Source: CAYJEQ01 sp964370185
Lineage (GTDB): Bacteria; Bacillota; Clostridia; Oscillospirales; Ruminococcaceae
Length of the DNA stretch: 8,421 nt
Assembly (NCBI GenBank): GCA_964370185.1
Contig: CAYJIJ010000084.1
Location: forward strand, 1-8,421
Direction of reading: 5' to 3'
Under the pieces are notes generated by a model that ran no database searches, had not been told where the DNA came from, and saw only the letters and a program-made list of their open reading frames with translations. Position numbers and translations under genes: made by a program. Below are positions 1-5,854 of this stretch, one piece after another. Position 1 is the stretch's first letter, and every line of letters starts with the position of its first letter.

Positions 1-111
1 ACCCCTACGCTCCGCTCTTTTGCTCCGCAAAAATTGCTACATCCTTTTTTATCGCTTTGCTTTTCTTTTATGGGGTTTTACCCCATACCCCACGATTTTT
101 TTCAAAAACCC
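1..111. repeat. Left-edge composite intergenic repeat, partial
   Basis: Non-coding stretch downstream of cbiK. It holds CCCCTAC (2-8), a TTTTGC-TCC-GCAAAA hairpin (18-32), TTTTTTATCGCTT (45-57), a TATGGGG-TTTTA-CCCCATA hairpin (69-87), CCCCATACCCCA, and a T-run/A-run palindrome around 97-109. The same elements recur in the same order and orientation at the right edge (8365-8421), with a deletion of about 25 bases between the TATCGCTT and CCCCA parts. This is seen directly. That it is a dispersed genomic repeat family is inference. It is probably cut by the window edge. The 69-87 hairpin could also help stop cbiK transcription, but no clean U-tract follows it on the minus strand. Confidence 0.55.
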
Positions 112-150
112 TGTAAAACTTTAATTTGTGGCAAATCCACACCTTAATTT

Positions 151-171
151 TTCACTCTTCACTATTCACTC
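151..171. repeat. Three tandem heptamers overlapping the cbiK stop
   Basis: Three 7-bp units, TTCACTC TTCACTA TTCACTC on the plus strand (AGTGAAN on the coding strand). The last codons of cbiK and its TAG stop (162-164) fall inside the array. Since 7 is not a multiple of 3, gain or loss of a unit within the coding part would change only the extreme C-terminus of the protein. Confidence 0.7.
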
Positions 172-935
172 AAAACAGCTTCCTCTATTTTCTTGCAATA
201 AATATCCACTATCTCTGGATATTCGCCAAGGCCTTTAACTAAAGCTTTCACTTCGATACCATTTTGCTCGAATATGCTCTTCCAGCTGTCTTCTTCGCTT
301 GATGCCATGTCGTTTACTGCATGGTCGCCTGCCACTACCATAAGGGGGGTGAGTAAAACTTTTTTGTAGCTCTTTTTAATTTGTGGTAAAAGTTCGTTTA
401 TATCGGGGTAGCCCTCCACCGCACCGACAAACATCCCCTCTAAATCCTCGGTAACCGCCATATAATTCATAGCAGGGTACACCATATTTGCAAAATGCTC
501 CGTGCCATGCCCCATTAATACAATGGCTTCTTCTTTCTGGGTGAAATTATTATCATATATAATGTGTAGCACTTCTTTTGCGGTTTCTGTGTCGGATAGC
601 AGTGGTTTTAAAATGCTCAGCTTCTCAAAATCCCCTGCAAACTCCTCCGCTTGCAGACATAGTTTGTCATACTCAATGCCACAAAGCAGATGGGTGGGGA
701 GGAGCACTACCTCGGTTATGCCATCATTTTTCATCGCCTGCATGGCTTCGGATACATTATATATATATATACCTCTTTCGCCAAGTATCCGCTTTACGGT
801 TTTGCTTGTGTAGGCGGTGTATATTTTGTGTTCTTTAAATCTCTTCTCTACTTCTTTTTCTATCGCCACTAAATTTTTCTGCCTTGTTTCTTCGTAGCTT
901 GTGCCAAAACTTGTAACCAATATCGCCTTTTTCAT
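162..935 (-). CDS. cbiK: Sirohydrochlorin cobaltochelatase, CbiK type
   Basis: Inserts Co2+ into sirohydrochlorin (precorrin-2 oxidised form) to give cobalt-sirohydrochlorin, the first committed step of anaerobic cobalamin synthesis; the enzyme is ATP-independent and cytosolic. The 257-residue product matches the roughly 260-residue CbiK family. It opens with the typical KKAILVTSFGTSYEETR and keeps both metal/substrate histidines: H143 in MGHGTEH and H205 in VAGDHAVND, equivalent to H145 and H207 of Salmonella CbiK. PTHLLCGIEYD (80-90) supplies the conserved acidic region. I chose the ATG at 935 (MKKAIL) because the alternative ATG at 947 (MVIN) directly abuts the GAAAGGA ribosome site; the chosen start has about 12 nt of spacing, slightly long. 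No other cob/cbi gene is adjacent. It lies after ppk1 with a 178-nt structured leader. A (TA)7 tract lies inside the gene at 758-771. Product call is confident; gene-level regulation is not. Confidence 0.93.
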   Translation of the reverse strand: MKKAILVTSFGTSYEETRQKNLVAIEKEVEKRFKEHKIYTAYTSKTVKRILGERGIYIYNVSEAMQAMKNDGITEVVLLPTHLLCGIEYDKLCLQAEEFAGDFEKLSILKPLLSDTETAKEVLHIIYDNNFTQKEEAIVLMGHGTEHFANMVYPAMNYMAVTEDLEGMFVGAVEGYPDINELLPQIKKSYKKVLLTPLMVVAGDHAVNDMASSEEDSWKSIFEQNGIEVKALVKGLGEYPEIVDIYCKKIEEAVLSE

Positions 936-998
936 ATTTATGACCATTCCTTTCTTTTAAAGGCACATAATAACCATAAAAATGGTCATAAATGTGCC
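936..998 (-). promoter_or_regulatory. cbiK leader with two mutually exclusive hairpins
   Basis: Read on the minus strand, GGCACAT (998-992) pairs with ATGTGCC (968-962), and the inner ATGACCAT pairs with ATGGTTAT (one G-U), giving about 15 pairs around a T4 loop. The same 5' arm, ATTTATGACCATT (993-981), is also a perfect 13-nt complement of AATGGTCATAAAT (948-936), which lies exactly between the GAAAGGA ribosome site and the ATG at 935. The two pairings cannot coexist. The structure is read from sequence; a regulatory role is inference. I see no cobalamin-riboswitch B12 box (GCCACTG) in the leader. Confidence 0.45.
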
Positions 999-1009
999 AT
1001 GTTCTTCGG

Positions 1010-1106
1010 TTGTCCGACTTTTCAGACAAGAAAAACAGCTTTTACTTAAATGAGTCTTTCCTCTTTGCAGTTTATATCCCCCTTAATCTTTCGACTTTGG
1101 GGGATA
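1010..1106 (-). other. Upstream part of cbiK leader: two further hairpins
   Basis: Two more inverted repeats lie between the ppk1 stop and the cbiK hairpins. TATCCCCC (minus strand 1106-1099) pairs with GGGGGATA (1082-1075) across a 16-nt loop. TTGTC and GACAA pair across a 10-nt loop (plus-strand arms 1010-1014 and 1025-1029). Neither is followed by a U-tract on the minus strand, so they are poor intrinsic terminators for ppk1. They may be part of a longer structured leader or mRNA-end stabilisers. No convincing promoter was found here. Confidence 0.35.
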
Positions 1107-1113
1107 GTATTTC

Positions 1114-3228
1114 TTATTTCATTCCGAACATTCGTTTTAGCTTACTTCCAAAACTCTCTTTTATCTCTATACTCGGCATACTCTTTTTATCTTTATAATG
1201 CTCTATGTAATAAAGCTGTGAATCCATAAACGGCTCTTTCTGCGGTTTTTTAATATAAATCCCGTCGTTTTGCATCACCCTTGCTTTTACATTGTCATTC
1301 CAGAGTGTGTCCATAATGTCGCTTATTTCCGTCTTGATTTTTTCGTCATATATCGGGCAGGCTATTTCTATTCGCCTTTCGGTATTCCTTGTCATTAAAT
1401 CGGCGGAGGCAATATACACCTTTTTGTTTTCATCTTTACCAAAGCAGTAAACCCTTGTGTGCTCTAAAAATCTGCTCACAATATTTATTACTGTAATATT
1501 ATCCGAAACCCCGATTATCCCAGGAAGTAGACAACAAATACCCCTGATAATAAGCCTCACTCTCACCCCTGCTTTAGACGCCTCAACAAATTTGTTTACA
1601 AAATCCATATCGGTGAGGGAATTCATCTTTAAAAAGATTTCTCCCTCGCTCCCCTTTAGGATTTCTTCGTCTATAAGCCTTAGTATTTCCGCCTTAAAAT
1701 AAAGCGGTGCTACAAGCAGGGAATTATATCCACCCTCCAAATTACCAATCGACACATTTTTAAAGAATTCCACCGCATCGGTAGCAATGCTTTCATTTGC
1801 TGTCATCAGTGAAAAGTCGGTGTATTGCGAGGCGGTTTTTTCATTGTAATTGCCAGTGCCTATCTGTGTGATATAGCTTAGCTCATGATTGTTTTTTAGG
1901 GTGATAAGGCAGATTTTCGAGTGGATTTTGTATTTATCCATGCCATAAATAATCTTACACCCTGCATCTTCAAGCCGCTCCGACCAGTCTATATTGCTCT
2001 GCTCGTCAAAACGTGCACGAAGCTCCATCACAACAGTGACATCCTTATCATTCTCCGCAGCTCTGCAAAGGTAATCCACCAATTTTGCCTTTTTGGCAAG
2101 GCGGTAAATTGTAATCTTTATCGAGATTACATTCGGGTCATACGCGGCTTCCTTTACCATCTGAAGCAGTGCGTCCATGTTTTCATAGGGGTGGAAAACG
2201 AGCTTATCACCGCCCTTTATTTGCTTTATCACGCTCGCACTTTGGTCGATTGTGGCAGGGTATATGGGGTTAAATGGCGGATAGCTTAGCAGTTTATTCT
2301 GCGCTGGGGTGAGCTTGTCCAAAAGTGAGAATACATAGCTCATCTTTAATGCATTGCTTGAAACAAATATGTAGTCGGACTTTATTTCAAAACGCTTGCA
2401 GAGCATTTCTTCAAATTTTTTGCTCATGGGATAATTCGCTTCAAGCCTTACTACTGCAAGTTTTCTGCGCTTTTGTAGTAGCTTTTTCATCTTGTCCCTA
2501 AAGTCTTCGTGCTCGTCGCCGTAGTTGTCCCAGTCGGGGTTTATGTCGGCATTTCTTGTGATACAAACGCAGTTTTTTTCTATTATTTCGGCGCTATCGA
2601 ATATATCCGAGAGAAATTCATACACTACTTTCTCACTGCGTATATACCTCACCTCTTCGCCCGGAAGATATATAACCTCGGGCATACTCGCAGGCATTGG
2701 CACAAGCCCTAAAATCTGCTCCCCTTTATATTTTAGTATTGCTATAATCGAGAGCCTTTTATTGGTAATATGTGGAAATGGGTGGAGGCTGTCCACTATT
2801 TGTGGGGAAAGTATCGGCTTTATTTCGCTTTTATAAAGCTCTTTTATATACTTCGCCTCATTTTTGCTCAGCTCATTGTAATCAAGCGAGGAAACCCCAT
2901 GAGCCTTAAGCGCTGTTTTTACCTCTTTGTATATTTTGTTTTTCTTTTTATATAGTGGTGCTACCTCAAGGTAAATTCTCTTTAGCTGTTCTTCGAGTGT
3001 CATGTCGGTACGGCGGTCACGGTAGCCACTTTTTAAAGCAATTAAATCAAATGTACTCCCAACTCGCACCATGAAAAACTCGTCCAAATTGCTTGTGAAA
3101 ATCGCAATGAATTTGAGCCTTTCCATCAGTGGAACAGCAGGATCGTCCGCTTCGTCGAGCACCCTTTCGTTAAATTTAAGCCATGCAAGCTCTCTATTTT
3201 GTGAGTAAGATAAATACTCTTTTTCCAT
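1114..3228 (-). CDS. ppk1: Polyphosphate kinase 1
   Basis: Reversibly transfers the gamma phosphate of ATP to growing inorganic polyphosphate; the enzyme is usually a membrane-associated oligomer. The 704-residue product has the family's normal length and all four domains. The N-terminal helical domain contains NRELAWLKFNERVLDEA and SNLDEFFMVRVG (46-57). The head domain follows, then the two phospholipase-D-like C-terminal domains. The autophosphorylated histidine is H436 in KYKIHSK (H435 in E. coli); the second essential histidine is H590 in SRFLEH. The nucleotide/Mg arginines fit IYR (374-376) and ELRARFDEQSN (R406). QIGTGNYNEKTA (455-466) is also typical. The ATG at 3228 follows AAAGGCGG at good spacing. 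ppx lies 164 nt upstream on the same strand, so the enzymes that make and degrade polyP are neighbours, though a terminator-like hairpin lies between them. The gene appears intact. Confidence 0.97.
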   Translation of the reverse strand: MEKEYLSYSQNRELAWLKFNERVLDEADDPAVPLMERLKFIAIFTSNLDEFFMVRVGSTFDLIALKSGYRDRRTDMTLEEQLKRIYLEVAPLYKKKNKIYKEVKTALKAHGVSSLDYNELSKNEAKYIKELYKSEIKPILSPQIVDSLHPFPHITNKRLSIIAILKYKGEQILGLVPMPASMPEVIYLPGEEVRYIRSEKVVYEFLSDIFDSAEIIEKNCVCITRNADINPDWDNYGDEHEDFRDKMKKLLQKRRKLAVVRLEANYPMSKKFEEMLCKRFEIKSDYIFVSSNALKMSYVFSLLDKLTPAQNKLLSYPPFNPIYPATIDQSASVIKQIKGGDKLVFHPYENMDALLQMVKEAAYDPNVISIKITIYRLAKKAKLVDYLCRAAENDKDVTVVMELRARFDEQSNIDWSERLEDAGCKIIYGMDKYKIHSKICLITLKNNHELSYITQIGTGNYNEKTASQYTDFSLMTANESIATDAVEFFKNVSIGNLEGGYNSLLVAPLYFKAEILRLIDEEILKGSEGEIFLKMNSLTDMDFVNKFVEASKAGVRVRLIIRGICCLLPGIIGVSDNITVINIVSRFLEHTRVYCFGKDENKKVYIASADLMTRNTERRIEIACPIYDEKIKTEISDIMDTLWNDNVKARVMQNDGIYIKKPQKEPFMDSQLYYIEHYKDKKSMPSIEIKESFGSKLKRMFGMK

Positions 3229-3360
3229 ATATTTAACCGCCTTTCGTTTTTATTGAATTAGCAATTATTAGGGTTCGCTGTAAGTGAAACGGCTTTAAAA
3301 ATCCTGATCTGTGAAAAGCGTACATCTGGTGGGATGATGCAGGCGCAGGTTTTTTTTGCT

Positions 3361-3388
3361 AAATAAAAACGCTTCGTTTTAGAGAAGC
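3361..3388 (-). terminator. Probable intrinsic terminator after ppx
   Basis: On the minus strand just past the ppx stop, GCTTC (3388-3384) pairs with GAAGC (3375-3371) and is followed by GTTTTTATTT. An alternative, tighter fold is AAAACG-AAG-CGTTTT followed by T-rich sequence. Either fits a weak rho-independent terminator that would partly separate ppx from ppk1. The stems are short, so read-through is likely. Confidence 0.5.
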
Positions 3389-3392
3389 AACC

Positions 3393-4283
3393 CTATATAA
3401 ACAGTTTTGTATAAAGGTATCCTTCACGAACTCCGTAATCGCTCACCATTATTTCCTTTGCACGGTATTTCTTCGCCACCGCCTCAAGTATAATTATCCC
3501 TGGCAGAATTGTGTGAACTCTCTCGGGAATCACTCTGAGTATTTTGCTTGTGGCATATGTCCTATCGTAGACAAGCGTTCTAAGCATTTTGCGTAAATCC
3601 TTTATTAGCACTGTTTTATGTGTGGCTTCATAGTCGTTGATATTATTATCAAGCCTATTAACACCACGCACTGTTCCGCCTATGCCGCAGAGAGTGGGGA
3701 AGTGGCCTTCTATCTCGGCGTTTGCAAGCACTTCTTTTACATACTGCCTTATCTTCACCACTTCTTTTTTACTTGGCAGAATGTTCGACACATTTTTGTT
3801 GTACATATTGAGCGAGCCTATTGGAAGCGAAACTGATTTTACCACCTTGCCGTCGCTGTACTGCACAAGCTCGGTACTGCCGCCGCCAATGTCAATAAGC
3901 AGTCCTTCCTTGAGGGGGAGTAGCCTTGTGGCACCTCTAAAATCGTAGATACCCTCCATTTCTCCGCTCATCACATCAACATCAAATTCAGTAGCTTTTT
4001 TAATCGCCGCCACTACTTCATAGGTGTTTTTTATATTTCTAAGGGACGCCGTCGCAAATACGAATGCATCCTTAATGTCAATATTTTCAAGTATCTGCTT
4101 ATAGGATTTTAATGTGGTTGTTGCCACTTTAATCCCCTCGGCGGACATTATTCCCATCTCGTCCACATAGCCGATAATCCCTGCCATTGTCTTCTGGGTG
4201 AGTATTAGGCTAAAATCATTATTCGTCCTCTTGTATATAGAAAGACGAATTGTATTCGAGCCTATGTCTATAACTGCATACAT
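3393..4283 (-). CDS. ppx: Exopolyphosphatase, Ppx/GppA family, short form
   Basis: Hydrolyses terminal phosphates from polyphosphate; some family members instead or also convert pppGpp to ppGpp. The 296-residue product is the two-lobed ASKHA-fold core only, lacking the C-terminal HD-like domains of the roughly 500-residue E. coli enzymes; this short form is common in Bacillota and other groups. Visible motifs are VIDIGSNTIRLSIY (4-17, phosphate loop 1), FATASLRN (76-83), MSGEMEG (105-111) with E110 aligning with the catalytic glutamate E121 of E. coli PPX, LIDIGGGSTELV (129-140, phosphate loop 2), GIGGTVRG (200-207) and SDYGVREGYLY near the end. The ATG at 4283 follows AGAGG with 7 nt spacing. 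dcd ends 16 nt upstream, so the two are probably co-transcribed, with ppk1 downstream. The substrate choice between polyP and pppGpp cannot be told from sequence; adjacency to ppk1 favours polyP. Confidence 0.93.
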   Translation of the reverse strand: MYAVIDIGSNTIRLSIYKRTNNDFSLILTQKTMAGIIGYVDEMGIMSAEGIKVATTTLKSYKQILENIDIKDAFVFATASLRNIKNTYEVVAAIKKATEFDVDVMSGEMEGIYDFRGATRLLPLKEGLLIDIGGGSTELVQYSDGKVVKSVSLPIGSLNMYNKNVSNILPSKKEVVKIRQYVKEVLANAEIEGHFPTLCGIGGTVRGVNRLDNNINDYEATHKTVLIKDLRKMLRTLVYDRTYATSKILRVIPERVHTILPGIIILEAVAKKYRAKEIMVSDYGVREGYLYTKLFI

Positions 4284-4299
4284 ATATTTTCCTCTAATT

Positions 4300-4821
4300 C
4301 TATTTAAAATCTTTGTACATTAAGCTTGGTTGTATTCCTTTATTATTCTGATATTTTCCGCTTTTATACAAATCATAATCGCCCTTTATATTGTGGTAGT
4401 ATATTTGGCAAATCTCAACATTTGGATATATCCTTATCGGCTGAACACAGAAAATTTCAAGCGTCCAGTATCCTGCAAATCCTATATCGCCAAAGCCTGC
4501 CGTTACATGGATGAATAGCCCGAGCCTGCCCGTAGAGGAGCGGCCCTCAAGCATCGGCACATATTTTTCAGTGGAGGTAAATTCGTTCGTTCTGCCAAGA
4601 TAGAGCTTGCCCGGTGTAAGAAGCAGTCCTTCCTCGGGTATTACTATTCTACTTGTGCTGTTGGGGGTTTTCATGTCGAGAATTTCGTTGTCATATACGA
4701 GTAGTTCATTTGCAAGCGAGAGGTTATAACTATTGGGGTTTATCTTTTCGGGGTTAAACGGAGTGATATTGATATTACCTGCGTTTATCTCTCTTTCTAT
4801 TTCTCTGCCTGACAGTATCAT
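4300..4821 (-). CDS. dcd: dCTP deaminase, possibly bifunctional with dUTPase
   Basis: Deaminates dCTP to dUTP, feeding dUMP and hence thymidylate synthesis; cytosolic homotrimer of the dUTPase fold. The 173-residue product begins MILSGREIEREI, the classic Dcd start. The active-site block EGRSSTGRLGLFIHVTAGF (92-110) gives R94, S95, S96 and R99. D112 and E122 (GYWTLEIF) match the conserved acid and the catalytic glutamate (E138 in E. coli). The C-terminal KYQNNKGIQPS fits the nucleotide-closing tail. The HxTAGF motif resembles bifunctional DCD-DUT enzymes of Mycobacterium and Methanocaldococcus rather than the HLTAHR of monofunctional E. coli Dcd, so dUTP hydrolysis is plausible but inferred. 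The ATG at 4821 is preferred: AGGAGG (4831-4836) sits 9 nt upstream, whereas the in-frame TTG at 4830 touches it. First gene of the leftward block, with a clear promoter. Confidence 0.95.
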   Translation of the reverse strand: MILSGREIEREINAGNINITPFNPEKINPNSYNLSLANELLVYDNEILDMKTPNSTSRIVIPEEGLLLTPGKLYLGRTNEFTSTEKYVPMLEGRSSTGRLGLFIHVTAGFGDIGFAGYWTLEIFCVQPIRIYPNVEICQIYYHNIKGDYDLYKSGKYQNNKGIQPSLMYKDFK

Positions 4822-4852
4822 AAACAGCAACCTCCTTTATTTTTACAGTTTA

Positions 4853-4881
4853 ATTTTACCACTAACTGCACTCCTTATCAA
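4853..4881 (-). promoter_or_regulatory. Sigma-A-type promoter for dcd
   Basis: Minus strand: -35 TTGATA (4881-4876, 5 of 6 consensus), a 17-bp spacer, -10 TAAAAT (4858-4853, 5 of 6). Transcription would begin near 4846 and run into the AGGAGG at 4836-4831. It probably drives dcd and ppx. Confidence 0.75.
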
Positions 4882-4936
4882 GTCTTCTTTTATTCTTTTA
4901 TCCTATTTTTCTAACATTTAACATGGAGGATATTTA

Positions 4937-5050
4937 ATGTTCCACATGGAACATTTTCAGCTTTTTAATATTTCCAAAGTTATTCATGAAGTTTTTTTGA
5001 CAAAAAACGAATTTTATTCTTTAAATTCTTATTTTAATGTGATATACTGA
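4937..5050 (+). CDS. Possible 37-codon leader ORF overlapping parS
   Basis: Starts at ATG 4937 with GGAGGA (4925-4930) placed 6 nt upstream, and ends at TGA 5048-5050, whose first base is the last base of the parA -10 box. The predicted peptide starts MFHMEHFQLFNISKV and is hydrophobic and AT-driven; I recognise no family. Its first codons are simply the parS-like site read in frame, which argues that the frame is fortuitous. The ribosome site is nonetheless strong. No convincing upstream promoter was found, and the likely parA promoter lies at its 3' end, so it may never be transcribed from the right place. Confidence 0.2.
   Translation: MFHMEHFQLFNISKVIHEVFLTKNEFYSLNSYFNVIY
4938..4953. promoter_or_regulatory. 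parS: parS-like ParB-binding site 1
   Basis: TGTTCCACATGGAACA, a 16-bp near-palindrome (only the central pair breaks symmetry). The known parS consensus of Spo0J-type ParB is TGTTNCACGTGNAACA; this site differs at one fixed base, the central G to A. It lies between the divergent dcd and parA promoters, about 130 bp before parA. An identical copy occurs in serS. Match to the family consensus is seen in sequence; ParB binding is inference, well supported by context. Confidence 0.88.
5020..5048 (+). promoter_or_regulatory. Probable promoter of the parA-parB-serS operon
   Basis: An extended -10, TG-A-TATACT (5040-5048), with a weak -35 TTTAAA (5020-5025, 4 of 6) 17 bp away. Predicted start is near 5055, giving a leader of about 30 nt before parA. 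A perfect TTGACA also occurs at 4997-5002 but has only TTAAAT (5021-5026) as partner at 18 bp, so a second, weaker promoter is possible. Confidence 0.6.
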
Positions 5051-5085
5051 ACTATATTGGCAAATTTGTTTATTCGGAGGAGAAA

Positions 5086-5841
5086 ATGGGCAAAATTATT
5101 TCAATTGCAAACCAAAAAGGTGGAGTGGGCAAGACCACTACTGCTGTAAATCTCGCCGCCGCTATTGGTGCGGCAGAAAAAAAAGTGCTCCTTGTCGATA
5201 TAGATGCACAGGGTAACTCCACAAGTGGCTACGGCATATCTAAGAAAAACGCCAAACTAACCTCCTACGAACTTCTGATAGGGGAGGCAAAACTTGAAGA
5301 GGCGATTGTTAAAACCGAATTTGCTGGAGTGGATATTGTGCCATCTAAAATAGATGTCGCCGCCGCAGAAATAGAGATGATGGAAAGCAGTGAGAGAAGC
5401 TACATACTCAAAAAAGCGCTTTCAAAAGCAAAGATGCAGTATGATTACATCTTTATCGACTGCCCACCTTCGCTTGGCTTAATCACAATAAATGCCCTTG
5501 TCGCTTCCGATACTGTATTAATCCCAATTCAGTGCGAATTTTTTGCGCTTGAGGGTTTATCCCAGCTCATGGCGAGTGTTCGACAGGTGAAAAGACTATA
5601 CAATCCATCACTTGAAGTGGAGGGAGTACTGCTCACAATGTACGACGGAAGGCTTAACCTCACTTTGCAGGTGGTGAGCGAAGTTAAAAAATTCTTTCCA
5701 CAAAAGGTGTTTAAAACCACTGTGCCAAGGAATGTAAGGCTTTCCGAAGCGCCGAGTTTTGGACAACCAGTACTTTATTACGACAAAAACTCCAAAGGAG
5801 CAGAGGCATATAATCAGCTTGCAGCTGAAATAATTAAGTAG
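5086..5841 (+). CDS. parA: Chromosome partitioning ATPase ParA (Soj)
   Basis: Walker-type ATPase that dimerises on ATP, binds DNA non-specifically and is released by ParB, moving parS complexes during chromosome segregation; Soj homologues also modulate DnaA. The 251-residue product is full length. The deviant Walker A is KGGVGKTT (11-18, with signature lysine K11 and K16), Walker A' is VDIDAQGN (37-44), and Walker B is YIFIDCPPS (121-129). VPRNVRLSEAPSFG (213-226) is the Soj-type DNA-binding segment, with R218 as the key arginine. There is no N-terminal HTH, which places it with chromosomal rather than P1/F-type plasmid ParA. The ATG at 5086 follows GGAGGAG (5076-5082) at close spacing. First gene of the rightward operon; parB begins 13 nt later. 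A parS-like site upstream suggests ParB-dependent autoregulation, but that is inference. Confidence 0.97.
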   Translation: MGKIISIANQKGGVGKTTTAVNLAAAIGAAEKKVLLVDIDAQGNSTSGYGISKKNAKLTSYELLIGEAKLEEAIVKTEFAGVDIVPSKIDVAAAEIEMMESSERSYILKKALSKAKMQYDYIFIDCPPSLGLITINALVASDTVLIPIQCEFFALEGLSQLMASVRQVKRLYNPSLEVEGVLLTMYDGRLNLTLQVVSEVKKFFPQKVFKTTVPRNVRLSEAPSFGQPVLYYDKNSKGAEAYNQLAAEIIK

Positions 5842-5854
5842 AGGAGGATTAGCT

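Noticed and set aside
936..947. Upstream ATG start for cbiK (MVINMKK)
   Set aside because: The ribosome site GAAAGGA directly touches this ATG, and family members start at MKKAI-like sequence, so the ATG at 935 is preferred.
948..1113. Cobalamin riboswitch before cbiK
   Set aside because: No B12 box (GCCACTG) or other conserved core, and the spacer is short for the class. The hairpins are reported as an unassigned leader instead.
4822..4830. TTG start for dcd
   Set aside because: It abuts AGGAGG with no spacing; the ATG at 4821 has 9 nt spacing and gives the canonical MILSG start.
4831..5085. Chromosome replication origin between the divergent blocks
   Set aside because: The spacer is AT-rich and next to parAB, but no TTATCCACA-like DnaA boxes were found beyond poor partial matches, and dnaA/dnaN/rsmG are absent.
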